Notes under the pieces: generated by a model
The model's database searches: none
Seen by the model: only the letters and a program-made list of their open reading frames with translations
Told to the model about the DNA's origin: nothing
In this document: piece by piece, positions 1 to 12,480 of the stretch
Layout: the number at the start of each line of letters is the position of its first letter
Position numbering within the stretch: position 1 is the stretch's first letter
Program-made: the position numbers and the translations under genes
DNA from: Eremophila alpestris peregrina
Taxonomy: Eukaryota; Chordata; Aves; Passeriformes; Alaudidae
Direction: 5' to 3'
Assembly: GCA_009792885.1 (NCBI GenBank)
Contig: WMCF01000015.1
Location: 10,730,698-10,794,697, forward strand
DNA: 64,000 nt

Positions 1-134
1 TTTAAAAGTCCCAGTACAAACAGAGGGCAGTGCAGCAAGCAGAAAGAAACAGCAACCAGGAAGAAAAAAAAAAGAAAAAAAAAAAGAGGCAGGTTGTGTT
101 ATTACAGACACTAAAATCAGAGAAGGTAACAGAC

Positions 135-304
135 AAGCACTCCAACAGGTTGCCCAGGGAGGTCAGGGAGTTTCCATCATCAGAGACCTTCAACATCTGT
201 CTGGACACAGCCCTGGGCTGCTGGTGCTAGGTGGCCCTGCTTGAGCAGGTGGGTTGAACCAGATGATCTACAGAGGTCCCTTCTGACCTCAATCATTCTG
301 TAAC
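135..304 (+). mobile_element. CR1 LINE 3' end fragment
   Basis: This is the 3' untranslated end of a CR1 non-LTR retrotransposon, severely 5'-truncated as is normal for CR1. Recognisable blocks, in order, are the 'ggttgcccaggg' block, the 'gtggccctgcttgagcagg' block, the 'accagatgatct' block and the terminal 'aggtcccttctgacctcaa' block running into 'attctgta'. No coding part remains. An A-rich purine tract at about 61-89 lies just upstream and is not part of the element. The short open frames across it are repeat shadows. Confidence 0.88.
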
Positions 305-512
305 TTCATTAAATGAGGGGATACAGTTACCTACTCCCTCAAAAAAAGAAAAGTTGAAGAAAGTATGTGAAGCTTACTAGTAGCAAAGTGATAAACACAA
401 AAGTTCCTGCAAGCCTGAATATGCCTGTTTCATCTTTACCCTACTAAATTTAGACAGTCTCCTTATGTACATAAAGCTGTTCTGTTGACAACACATTACT
501 TCTAACTTCTTT

Positions 513-778
513 AACATATTGTATTTCTCAAGGCTACATGACCATGTTTATGTAGGCTTGTTACCATTTTTCATGGGACTTGCAGAGCTCTTTCCACTGT
601 CCCCCCATGCCACTTACAGCACTGATTGTGCCTCAAGATTTCCGAAGTGATGAGGTCATTTTTGTAGTGAATGTGCTCAAACGTTCAATCTGTCTGTTGA
701 GGTGGACATAAATAAATCAAAAAAGGCCCAAATCAATAAATTTATGTAAAAAAAAAAAAAAAAAAAACAAACATATTG
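513..778 (+). pseudogene. Possible poly(A)-tailed retrocopy with target-site duplication
   Basis: A 20-base A run at 748-767 is preceded by AATAAA at 735-740, as at the end of a polyadenylated transcript. Directly after the run, the 9-mer aacatattg (770-778) repeats a 9-mer at 513-521. The layout is therefore direct repeat, about 226 bp of unique sequence, poly(A), direct repeat, which is the signature of target-primed retrotransposition of an mRNA or noncoding RNA. The insert has no long reading frame and looks like a 3' UTR fragment; the parent is not recognised. AATAAA sits only about 8 bases before the A run, closer than usual. A chance A tract beside a chance 9-bp repeat remains possible. 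Confidence 0.35.
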
Positions 779-2235
779 GAGCCTGATAGGTACCTCTCAG
801 GTTAGCTATACATTCATTTTTATTAAAACCTGAGGAACACTGGGTAGACAATCACTAAGGACAGCACGACAGATGATGGCTCATCACAGTTAGAAAACTG
901 AGAGAAGTGGAAACAACACAGTTCCAGTGTCACAGGAAGAAAATACCATGTTACATGTTTACAGCCATTTTTCCTGCAAGATCTAACTTGATTCAATGTC
1001 CTAGTGAAATTCTATACAGTATACATGAGTATTTATTTAATTACTGGATCTCAGACTGATCCCCAGAAGCAGGACATTACAACATCTTTTTCTTGCACTT
1101 AATAAGTTAGGTAGAGAGTAATCAACTCATTCCCACAGAGACTTCATAGGACACTTCTCATCTTGAGGCCAGGGAAATGCCATAAATTATATCCAGAACC
1201 AGAGTTAACACAACCACTACAGGCTTACCACTCCAAATGTTATTTTTCTTTCATTGTGTATGTTATTAGTCATTTAAGTTGTTTTCCTTGTGACTCAAGG
1301 GTGGAAATGAAGTTAGTTTAAAATAAGAGAGCATGGTCCATTTTTTTTAAATCAGTATTATAATTCTGAACTAAATAGTGGCTCATCAAAGACAGTTCAC
1401 AAATGTTACATACGCTTTCACTGGTTATGGTCATTCATCATGTATTTCAAAATAATCAAGTGCTACAGCTTTTGGACATTGCTACTCAATTTTCATCCCT
1501 ATTTCTCATTCAGAAGATAATTCACCAAACTAAAAACTCACACTTTGGTAGTCAATATAACATCTTCTTTAGCTATGATTCATTTAACTGAGGAAAATTC
1601 ATGTTATAAAACCAATCATTTCAGTGGGCTCAAAGTTGAACACAGGAAATGATACACCTATGTCACCAAGAACTGGAGCCTTTTCATTGTTTAGCCAGTG
1701 TGTTTCAATGAACACTGCATTTTGAACTACAATCTAGCAAGAATTGCACAATGACCTTTACTATAAACCAGAGCATTTAGATGGAGTCCTGCAGGTCAGG
1801 GAAATCCTTAAGCAAAGACTGTAACAAAGGATGCTATTTTTCCTAATCAAGCACAAGGTGGGAGGAAGTCCCCTTGCAACTGAGCATAAAACCTGCAGAA
1901 AGGAACTTGTTCCAGTGAGGAGGGAGGCTCTTTAGACAGCCACAGCAGCAAAAGCCAGCTCTCCCATTTCTGGGATAAGTGAGGTAATCACTAGACTGTA
2001 ATAGGATATATTGATTTCTTCTTTTGCCTTTCCAAACTAAGAATAGAATGTCCAAGTTTTGCAAGGAAAAGAAACAGTGTAAAAGTGTCCTCAATAAGTA
2101 GGTCTGGCCCTTTGGGGGACATAAGAGTGACATCTGGTTTCTGGATCTAAGGTAGGAGCTATACAACAAAATGCTACAAATATACTAGGATGATGCAAGA
2201 AATCTGGATTCTGGGGCCACCAACAAAAGAAGGAT
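779..2235. other. Unannotated intergenic sequence
   Basis: AT-rich single-copy-looking sequence. No exon-like open segment, repeat family or RNA gene was recognised. Open frames at about 1.4-1.6 kb (+) and 1.8-2.2 kb (-) are short and have no recognisable motif. Confidence 0.5.
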
Positions 2236-2701
2236 GTGGACTCACTGGGTCTAAGAGGAGGGCTGCAAAGATACCAAGAGGACTTGAACTTGTCTTCTAT
2301 GAGGACAGGCTGAGAAAGCTGGAGTTATTTAGCTTGGAGGAGAAAAGGCCCTGAGGAAACCTTACAGCTCCTTCCACTGCCTCAAGGAGCTACAAGAGAG
2401 AGGGGTCTTTCTACAAATCCATGCAATGAAAAGAGGAGAGGCATTAAACTGAAAGAGGATAGACTTATATTAAATAGTAGGAAGAAATCCTTTACTGTGA
2501 GGGTACTGAAACACTGGAATAGATTGTGCAGATAAGTTGTGGATTCCCCATCCCTGGAAGTGTTCAAAATAAGGTTGGATGGGCTCCAAGCAACCTGGTC
2601 TAGTGGGAAGAGTCCTGGTCCTTGGCTGGGGGGTTGGAACTAGATGATTATTAAGGTCTGTTTCAACCCCAAACTCTCCATGATTCTGTAATTCTGTGAT
2701 T
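2236..2701 (+). mobile_element. CR1 LINE 3' end with octamer tail
   Basis: A CR1 fragment of about 465 bp on the plus strand. It contains the conserved 'aggctgaga...ctggag' segment, the 'taggaagaaatcctttactgtgaggg' type segment, 'ccccatccctggaagtgttc' and 'gcaacctggtctagtggga'. It ends in the diagnostic CR1 tail of imperfect ATTCTRTR octamers (about 2680-2700). Only the extreme end of ORF2 to the 3' UTR is present, and no reading frame survives. Scattered small indels indicate an old copy. Confidence 0.93.
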
Positions 2702-4705
2702 ATTTGATGTTCAAAATAGCACAAGAGAAAAAATTCCTTACTAATAACAGCTGTCACCTGCTGAGAAATTATGAGGACTTAATGTAGACAAAAAGTTGCT
2801 ACAAGTAAGACATGTTTGAGCCCACCAGAAAAACTCTAGAGTGGGGTGGAATTCCATGGTGGAATGAAAAATAGACTAACAGAGCCCAGAAATAAAGGAA
2901 TGACAGGAGGCTGGAAATGGAAAAATTAAAATTAGCTGAACAGAACAGTTAAAAGTTCAGAGTTAAAACAAGGTATCAAGATATGTGAGCAATGGGCAGA
3001 GAAGTCAAGCTTACTCCCAGCTCTGGAGTCACCTAAAGTGCATGATGGGAGAGAAGGGCAAGAAGTCTCCAAAGGATTAGGCAGCTACTGTTATATTTTC
3101 ATCCTATTGGACTGGTTGATGATCATATTTATTGGCACTAAGACGACTGAGGGATCTTAGAACATGGTAGCCATGCAAAAAGCAGCTGCAGCCTCTGTAA
3201 AAGATTACAGAGAAATAGGAAAGGTGCATTTAGAGGAGTGTCATTGACATGCCAGTGGCTCTTTGTTTTTAACCACTACAGCTTGATTTCTGGTCATAGG
3301 GATTTGTGCAACATCAGAGATCATATGCCTTCTGCTCAGGACTAGCCCAGCTCTCCACCATCCCAAAAGAAGATTTGACCTGGACAAAGGTGGCCAAGGG
3401 AGTCCACTGAAGGGTGAGGGATTGAGAAGCATGGACATTGAGCATCCAAGCACTCGAGCACACTCTCAGTGTCTTCTTTTTTCTTATCAAAATAGGTGTT
3501 CTTAAAAGTGTGGATTGTCAGCTGCAGGAAACAAAAGGACTATCCACCCCTGAAGGGGGTCAGACAAGTACAGGGCCTTCCCGTGTTTTTCTTAAATGTG
3601 TCTCAAATCCACTTTGATGGGACCATTCCAAAAGGATGATGAAGCCATTCCCTTTCAGAACTTCTCACAGAATATCACTTTCCTACATCTGCACATGCAA
3701 GAAGTTCATCAAACACGCCCAGTAACAACTGTTGAGGCAGTTTTATGATGCGGGTATCTGTCCCCTGGGAGCAGGACTGATCCACTGACACAATTTGCAT
3801 AAACTACCATGTAGTCTTCAGATGGTAATAAATTAAGTTGATAACCTCCTGCTAAAGGCTGGGTGTTCTGTTTACAAATCCCCGGAGGAACACAGAGTGC
3901 GTGTAGCTGTTGAGACCCTAAATCAAACGTATAACATTTTGTGAAGATAGGTTGTAGCATTTTGTATTTTATATTGTGAAAAGGCAGCAGCTTCTAGAAA
4001 GTTTTTTGGGACCAGGGAAGTGTCAACCACTATGTTAAAAGTTAGCTGAGCATAACACATTATTCTTAATATACATTCAACAACACACACTGTAACGACT
4101 GAGGATGCTGCAAATACTGAATGTAAACTATTGCTAATGTGTTTTACAGATCCACACCACGGAGCACATTCAGTCATGTTTCAAGTTTCAGCTGACAGAT
4201 TGACAGATACCAATTGACAGAACACACTGTAGTGGAATTCTTGACATTGGCTGTATCTATCTTAGAGTGTAGATGCATGACCACCGTAGGAAACATTTCC
4301 TTGTGAAAAATTAGTCATAGGAAGCGGTGCTTTACTGTGTTCCAGCAACGCTGATTGTGTGGAAAATTAAGGAAGATGAAGGTACAGTTTTCACTGCAGA
4401 TTCATAAAATGTTCCTTTAAATGCTTCAAGGAGTAATTAAATAAAAATACTGATATGAACCAATAAGCTGAAGAAGTTGATTTACATAATCAATTTCTAT
4501 CTGGAAAATCAATGTGATGAAGGAAGAAAAGTCAAAGGTATGGTTGTACCTCAGCTCTTAAAGGTACATGATTAATTTTAAATTGCAAAGAAGTCACTCT
4601 GAGGCCTTATGGCTTCTCCTGCTGAAATATAATGACAAAAGAAAAATTCCATGGTGAATTTGAATAGGAATAAGGCAGTCCTTTAAAATTCTTTCCCTTC
4701 ACTAA
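2702..4705. other. Unannotated intergenic sequence
   Basis: No gene, repeat family or RNA gene recognised. Several short minus-strand open frames (about 3.2-4.2 kb) lack an AG acceptor, codon structure or motif that would support them. Confidence 0.5.
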
Positions 4706-4792
4706 AGATATACAGATACATATACATATATATGCACATATTTATATGTAGGTAAATATGCATATATTTACATAATTATGTGTGCATACCTG
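4706..4792. repeat. AT-rich (TA/CA/TATG) simple-sequence tract
   Basis: Imperfect alternating purine-pyrimidine sequence built from ata, tac and tatg units, with several short self-complementary stretches such as atgcatat. A degenerate microsatellite, with no function evident. Confidence 0.7.
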
Positions 4793-5700
4793 AACAAAAG
4801 TCCTAAGGGCAGGGGTTTACAACATTAACTTCTTCCTGGCTTAGGTTAGAAAAGTTCTGAAATGCTGATTAAAAGTAACAGTCAGCACATCGTAACAGCG
4901 TAAAGTGCTAAAATATGCCTGTGAGAATTGTTACTCAAAATTCTATTTGCCATATGGATTCTTTTTCTTCTCTACATGAGTCATATTTATATTTGTTAAC
5001 AAATTCTCAGAAACAACTGCCACAGGAATGAATCAAAAGACTAACTCAGGAAGGATGATTTTAGAAGCATAATAAATAGACACGGGCATGCACAGGACAT
5101 GCAGTTCTCAAGAAAGTTCACATAAAAGTATCACAAATATTGTAAAATCAAAGACTTTTTGGTTTGTTGGAAAATGAATCTCTAAACATAAAAATTCAAA
5201 TAGAACTTAATATATCTACATTGATTTAACAGATATTTAAGCAGATTGAAAATATTAATTGCTAGGCAAAATATTTTGAAATTTGAATTAAACTGTTATC
5301 AATAGAACGATATTACTTCCAAAAGAAATTTAGATTTCTTGTTATTTGCCACATTTAATTAAAAATCATTCTGTGACCCATACTTGTATAATTTTCTAGA
5401 CCTCCTCTGGCTGGCAGTGACAGTCTACAGCTACACAAGGGAATCAGTTCATACAACAATGAATACTAATGAAGCAACTCAAGCAGCATTCTCTGCCTGC
5501 ACAGGAGAAAAATGCATAAATGTTGTTGTCTTAATTGTGCAGATGACTGGGAATTATAACAGGATTTTTTTCTGTACTAATAATATATTCAAGATTCAGC
5601 TGTACAGTGTGCCCCATCAATGTGTTAATTTCTTGACACAAGTTTAATCTCTTCTCACTGACAGAAAGCCAAAGGCTTTTAAGTTGCATGCTCTCCTATA
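4793..5700. other. Unannotated intergenic sequence
   Basis: AT-rich, with no recognised features. A plus-strand open frame of 87 codons (5384-5647) is within chance expectation for this composition. Confidence 0.5.
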
Positions 5701-5771
5701 TTATTTCTTTTTTCCTTTCCTTTCTTTTTTTCCGTTTCCTCCTGTTTTGTTTTGGTTTTTTTTTTCTTTTC
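5701..5771. repeat. Polypyrimidine tract
   Basis: About 70 bp of almost pure C/T on the plus strand, a run of ttt/cc blocks broken by only a few G. On the opposite strand it is polypurine. Such tracts are slippage-prone and can adopt triplex structure; no gene association is visible. Confidence 0.75.
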
Positions 5772-6779
5772 AGAGAACAATTTAGCATACTGTAAGCATC
5801 TTTCAGTTAAGGGGCAATTATAAAGGTTGTTTTGAAGAAATGAGTTTACTTGAATCATCCTGAAGGAAACAAAGAATATACATAGCTAGATACCTTGAGC
5901 AGCCTGTAAAAGATTTTAACAGTTAATTTACTGTCTGACAAAGAGATGATTCACTTACTACAACTCTCTTTATTATTTCTCTATGCATTTTAACTTCTGG
6001 CAGTTTCATATTATAAGGTGGCATCTTTTTTGCTATATATTGAGTATTAAGTATCACCAAAAAAATCCCCAAACAGCTATCAACAAATAGATGTTTCAGA
6101 TAAATGGCCTTTTTCAGATTTCTAGCTGTAGCATGTTCTCACTCAGGTGCTGGCTATAAAGCAATTTAAGGAGAAGGTAATTAACTTTATGGGAAAAAAA
6201 CTTTTAAAAAGAAAACATAGTTTTTCATGCAGTTTCTTGGAAATATGTCTGATGTTCTAAAGTGTGTGCAAGGCAAGAGTCAACAAAAATGATTCTCTAG
6301 CAGCAACTGGATGTTCAAAGATGACAAAGAAACTTAGTTCTTAAAAACAATGTTTTGACAGATCCATTCCTCATGCTGGTTTTAGTTAAGACATAATAGT
6401 TCCTACTCCTAAGGTAGCAGAGCAGGGATGACTGAAGTGTGAGCAGCAGATCCACACCAGCCCACAAAGCATTTTCCCAGATATTTTCTGTGAATGCTCC
6501 TGGCCAACAAATCAGATCACACTATCAGCTGACCACCCCAGAGATGAAGCCCATGAATAGTAATTCCAGACAGTTTTTTACTCATGTCTTTTGGAAAATA
6601 AGAGCACTCTTCCTTCTGCTTCTGGGAGGTTGTCTGGAAGGCCTTATGGAAAGCGAAAGGGCATAATGATCAGACAGAAACAAAGGTGGCCTAGACCTCA
6701 GCTTCTATTTTTGTTGCTGCTCAACGCAGAAGCGGAGACCTGGCTGAGAAAGACCATCTTAGTTGTCCTCCTGCTCAAA
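5772..6779. other. Unannotated intergenic sequence
   Basis: No gene, repeat family or RNA gene recognised. Short overlapping open frames near 6.4-6.8 kb precede the GC-rich island and have no motif. Confidence 0.5.
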
Positions 6780-7760
6780 ACCTGAAGTAGGAGTGGGGAG
6801 GAAATGCAAGTGTCTCCATACAGCTTTTGCCTGTCTGCACTTAATAGATTTGCCTTAGCCTGTACAAGCACAAGGGCCAGCCTTGTAGTGTTAAGGGAAG
6901 AGTGGTCACCTCCTCCAGCCACCCTGGCTCGAGACCCCTCCTGTCTGGCTGCTGGAGCCCAGCCCAGTATCCCAGAGACCAGGGGTCTTGCCAGGCTAAA
7001 GGCTGGGGCTTCTGCTGTCCCCCTGTGCAGGTTCAGCCAAGAGTGAAGCTGAGCACAAAATGCGGGCAGGAGAAAACAGACACAGCTGGTCACACAGGGA
7101 GCCACAGACGAGGTACAGCCCCCCTATTCAGGACTCACACCAGACACAGGAACACAGGGACACGTCCTCTCCTCCACTAGGACTGGCAGAGGCAGAAGGG
7201 CACAAGTGCAGCACACACCCCACACTCCCCGGGTTCACAAGCACAAACACCCTGGCAGATCCCCAGAGCACCCTGGTCCCTCTGCCTGGCCAACAGCCCT
7301 GTCGAGATCCTGGCCCTCCTTACTCATCCCATGAGTCCCTGACTCATGGGCTGGTCTTGCTGGGTGTTCACTGCCCACACACAGAACCCACACACTTGTC
7401 ACCTGGGCACCTAAAATGGCAGGTGCCCCCAAATACCAGCACAGACTCTTCATCTGCCTCTGCCTCTGACCAGATCCAAGGCCCAGACCCAAGGCCCCTC
7501 TACTCTCCAGCTGGTCCATGGGGTTTGTGGGGAAATACACACACACAGCCCAGACACACTGTTTGGTGCAGGTACAGACACTTTCAGGAGATGACACTCA
7601 GCACAAAAGCTGTGGTCTGCAGTCCTGATCCAGCCACAGGAGCCCCTCACTCATGTCTATCATGCCTTTATCCCCATATCTGCTTTTCAAAACACACACC
7701 ATTCCCACCCCAGTGGGAAAAATTTGAAATCCCCATTGGTTACAGTACCTAATGATGAGA
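6780..7760. other. GC-rich, CA-rich island of unknown origin
   Basis: The base composition changes sharply from the AT-rich surroundings to C/A-rich plus-strand sequence full of cacac, cagac and ccc blocks. An open frame of 230 codons (7060-7752, +) and two antisense frames exist, but GC-rich sequence has few stops. The conceptual protein is P/T/H/S-rich with no domain, so it is not called as a gene. A 9-bp perfect inverted repeat (7328-7336 with 7342-7350) lies inside. On the minus strand, two CCAAT motifs lie near the 7.7-kb end (attgg about 7733-7739 and 7765-7771). Possible readings are a decayed retroviral LTR or other unlisted repeat, a noncoding-RNA exon, or a degenerate minisatellite. 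Confidence 0.5.
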
Positions 7761-7916
7761 CCCCATTGGTCCCAGTAGCTGACTTTTTCTTCCTATTCCT
7801 TTTTATCCATTGAAAAAATCCTTAACTAGAACCTTAAAGGAGTGGACACTTTCTGTATACCTTTGCACAAACCAAATGCGATGTTTTTCTGCCCAAAACA
7901 GGTATGATCTCTTTTT

Positions 7917-8256
7917 CTGAGCCTCCTTTTCTGCAGGCTAACCACCCCCAGCTCCCTCAGTCACTCCTCATAAGACTTGTGCTCCAAACCCTTCACCAGC
8001 TTCATTGTCCTTCTAAGGACTCACTCCAGCACCTCACTGTCCTTGCAGTGAGCTGAACTGGACACAGGACTCAAGTGCAGCATCACCAGTGCCCATCAGA
8101 GAGGGGCAATTACTGCTGTGGTCCTGCTGGCCACATTATTTGTTATACAATCCAAGATGGCATTGGCTTTCCTGTCCCCCCAGGCACACACTGACTCATG
8201 TTCATCTGGCTGTCAACCAGCACCCCCAGGTCCTTTTCCATCAGGCAGCTTTTCAG
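7917..8256 (-). mobile_element. CR1 LINE fragment, minus strand
   Basis: Reverse-complement CR1 covering the end of ORF2 and the start of the 3' UTR. Plus-strand blocks match the usual inverted CR1 order: 'gagcctcc...ctgcaggct', 'agctccctcag', 'cccttcaccagcttc', 'cactccagcacctca', 'catcaccagtgcc', 'ctgctggccaca', and 'caaccagcacccccaggtcc' near the high-coordinate end. The terminal octamer end is missing, so both ends are truncated. Immediately after it is an 8-bp inverted repeat, 8257-8264 with 8269-8276. Plus-strand open frames here are antisense shadows of the repeat. Confidence 0.92.
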
Positions 8257-8276
8257 CTGGCCACAGCAGTGGCCAG

Positions 8277-11200
8277 AAACATCAAATAGTAGTAGTAAGC
8301 AATAAGTAGAAGGTGCAGAGGCCTTATAAACACAAAAATAATGGATTGTAGAACTCTATAAAGAAACTGAAATAATGCATATCTTGCTGCTGATAGCTTT
8401 TGAGTCACGTTATGTACTACAGTTTCTTATAGCACAGAATTACAAGGCAGTTCTTGTCTTTTTCCAACTATTCTCTCTCTTGACAGGAGAGCTTTTTCAG
8501 TGGGACACTCATAGATGAGCAGTATCAAGTTTTTGGCTATTTAGAGAAAAGGTATAATTAACAAAGAAATAAGTTCCATGTCTTCTCCTGCCAACATCAC
8601 CAGGCAACTGCAGAATTACTGCCTTCTCAATTTGAGGTATGCACCTCATTTCAAAGTTTTATTTCTCAGTGCCTTTGAGCAACTCATCCTTGTAAAAATA
8701 TATCCCATTAAAAATGTCTCTCTGTGGGCTTGAGTGTTTTACTTTTTTCATGCCAATTGCCCAGTGATTATAAAGGGCAATACAAAAACTAATGCTAAGA
8801 GCAAAAAACTGTGACTATAAAAATAGCACATATACCATCTGCAGCATCACACAGTACAGCTAATTTATGCCGTGATGTTGAAAGTCAGAACAAGGCTCAA
8901 ATGTACTTGCCTAAACTTTTTCTCCTACACAGATTAATAGAGAACAATCAATCCAGTATACAGCTCTTTCAGTAGACTTAATGTACAGTGAATGAATAGT
9001 AATTAAACTTTAACTTTCTAAATTGTCATTGTGCTATGATCTCACCTTTTTGCTACCACCTATCAATTACATTATAATGAATTATTAAAAGGATAAAGGG
9101 GGCAGAATTGAGATTAAAATATCAAAGTATGACAGCAGCAAACAAGGAGGGCTCTGCTTTCAAAGAAGTTTTTATCTTACAAGTGCAGTAAAGAAGAGCA
9201 CATGATGTTTTGCTGGGAGCAGACAAGAAAGTTATGCATGATTAAAATATTTCAAATGTATGCTAACAAGACAGATCCCCTTGTGGACTGCATAGCAGAA
9301 CCAGATGAAGGACTTCAGACATCATGTCATGAGCTACTACACAAAAATCTCAGAGCCAGCTTTAGTCATTACTGTACTACTAGACTTACATCCCATAACC
9401 AACAATCTAGATCAGATAAATAACTCATTTGAAAGCTCCCCATACTCTGCCATGCTCAACATCTCATGTCCTCCTTTGCCTATGCTTATTTATGCCTAAT
9501 TTTACTTAACAGATTTAATATTCAAGTTAGTTTCCCAGCTTCTTCACACTCTCTTTATAGTCAGAAGGAAAAGCAAGCTTCCACAAAATAATTTGGAAGA
9601 GGAGCCTAAATAGCCTATGAGCAGATTAACTGACTCTGCTGACCAGGGAGAGGCCAGTGAAAACGGTCCTAGATTAAGTGTCTAAAATTGGGCAGCTCAG
9701 TCAAAGCCAGTCTGGCCTAAAACACCCATACATTGCTATTTTTGAAATAATAAAAAGAAAATTCCACTTTCAAACTGTCTGCTCACAGAGACAGTTTTGC
9801 ACTGGGAAGGGAGCAATTGGTTTTGAATTACAGGGACATAACCTGGTCTCTAACAGGGCAGGGCCAGCAGCTGGCTCATTTCTCTTTCAGCTGCCCAGGA
9901 GAATTCATCCAGCAGCTGATAGACCAAGGCTTGCAATCTGATACAAAAAAATTGGACAGGGACAGAGCTGACTGAATTTGAATGCTGGCAACCAAAGCAT
10001 GGCAAGTTCTGCGTGAATAGTCCTTGAGGAAAGGATGTGTGAGAGTGTGGGTGTGTTTATAGCAAAGACTGTGGCAGTGGAAATGAATGTTAATATTGTA
10101 CCAAAAGATGAGGTGCTAACATCCTAGGGAGGAAACCAAGAGTTCTGTCAAGAAAGAGAAGAGTTTGCTTAAGCTGGAGGTGTCAAGAGAAATAAACCAC
10201 TTTCCTTTATCTTCTCTGTTTGACTCCATGATGTAAAATTCACTGCTACTGAGGGTCACCAATGCCTAAAGTCTAGGTAGGCTGAAAACTAATAGGACAA
10301 CATCATGGAAAAAAAAGCACCAAGAGCTATGAAATGTAAAGACACCCCTCAATCCATATTTCCACTGTCATGAACAACTGGAATTTGAAAGAATATTCTA
10401 AAAAATACCAAATGCTGACTTTCTTCATGTACTCTCCCTTAGGCTACTGTTGGTTAGCAGATACTTCCACTGACACAGTAGGGATGCATTTTGTCTTTCT
10501 TGTCATGGTCATAAACACTCTTACAAGACTGGGGGGTAAGACCTGGTTTTACCTGGTACCCTGACTTCCTAAAAAATCTATCACTGGCTCTCTCTGGAGT
10601 AAACCCAGATAAGCATGGTGGATAAACATGAATGTTTGAAAGAAAAGTCTCATTTGATTGAGGTTTTCCAAACTGAAGGTGAAAAATTTCTTTCCTCCTA
10701 TAGGCAGAGTTTGTAGAATGAAAATTCCAGCAAACAGGTCAGCACAAAGAGATTTAATCAGTATCTCTTACAATGACTTTTTACAATCTTAGTAGAGATA
10801 AAATCTCTAGATTCAGGACCAGCCACCAAACGTTCAATTTCCTGTTGTCACATTCTTCACCTGGTCATCCAAATTGTTTCAAGAAGTAAAAGCTGAGACA
10901 TTCCATAGAACTATCAAAATCCCAAGGGATTCCCTTATTTGTTAACCTTCAGTATTCTAGACTATCTTATAAAGCAGCACAACAAAACATAAGCAAATCC
11001 TTTCATCCTTGCCTATTCAGCAAACATTCTACTATGCACACATTTTAGAGATTTGCAAAGCGAGGATGAATGGCTGAATCAGGATTCAAGCCGACACACT
11101 TCCTTATAAATCAGAGTTTTACATGAACTCTCAGATTTAGAGAAGAGGGGCACCACTGCTAGAACAAATTTGATTCTGTTGTGTAACATGGGCCACAGAT

Positions 11201-12480
11201 ATTAAATCCTGCTTTGAATCCAATAACTGTGGATGAGCCAGGGCATATCAAAAGGTTTTAGCAAGAAAAGAATTTTAAAAGAAATGGGGCCAAAATACCA
11301 AACTTTCCCAAGCTGCTGAGAAATGGCAGTTCTGAGAGACATAGAAGACGACAAATCTCAACAAAGTAGTCCAGAACATTAGAGAAAACCAAACTGGAGA
11401 GTTGTAAAGATAGTTCAGTTTAATGTGTTTAATCAGATAGAAAGCAATAAAGTACACTAACTATGAGAGACCTAGATATTTCAGTTTAAATTATAAACCT
11501 AAATTGGAAATGTTAGTTTCCTTCCAAAGGCAATCAGAATACCCAAAGCATCTGGTTGCTTTAAATAATGCATGAAGAGGGAAAAAAATTATTTTAACTT
11601 CCTTAAAACAAACAAGCAGAATTTTTGTTAGAACTCTAAATTTACATTCTCATTTCAAAAAATAAAAATATCTTGAGAGACATAAAACATTCTTAGGCTA
11701 AAGCACACATATTGGGTTAAACAACTCATTTTGGTTTTATTCAGAAATTGTTGATCTAACATATTTAACTAAGACAAAATATGAACACCTGTTCATCAAA
11801 GCATTAAGAGACTTAAAAGCTGATCTTATGACATCACTTTTACTTTTAACCAAGATTCATTTTAATAAAAGCCTGATATCACAAGTATGTTCTTATGCAC
11901 TCTGAGTAGTCCTATCTGCTCCAATATGAATACTTACAAAGAATAAAACCAAGCAGTTATGTAAGTCTCTCTGCAGGATTAGATTTTAATACATGCAGGA
12001 AAAATAATTTAACTATTAGCCTATGGTGAGAAGAACCTGAAAGGTACTGATCCCAAAAGAGTCCTACATCTTTTAATTGGGAATAAATTAGATTACTATG
12101 TAATATGGCAGGGAAACAAAAAAGGCAATGCAATTCTGATTGAGGCATCACATCACAGAAATAAGGAGAAAATAATCCTCTCTGGTTTAGTCAGATAAGA
12201 AAAATAGTAGCAATAATTAGAAGAAAAAATTCCCATATAATTATGTTATTGAAAACGAAAACATTGAACGATTATTAAAAAAAAGTATCCTGATAAGGGG
12301 AAATATTACACTGTGGCATAATAGTTTGGAGGAAAGAATAAAACACAGAGCAGTGCATAGGAACTCTAAATACCGTCAGATGCAACGTTGGAAAAAGCAC
12401 TCCCAGGACAAACCTTCATTGGCTAGAAGGCAAGGTACATAGTTTCCTTTTAGTATTTCAATCACTTGTCATTCCATGAG
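8277..12480. other. Unannotated intergenic sequence
   Basis: About 4.2 kb of AT-rich sequence. Open frames of 60-87 codons are scattered at chance density. No repeat family, RNA gene or paired splice sites stood out. Confidence 0.5.

Noticed and set aside
7060..7752. 230-codon plus-strand open frame
   Set aside because: It lies in a GC/CA-rich island where stops are rare. The conceptual protein is P/T/H/S-rich with no domain, and antisense frames are equally open.
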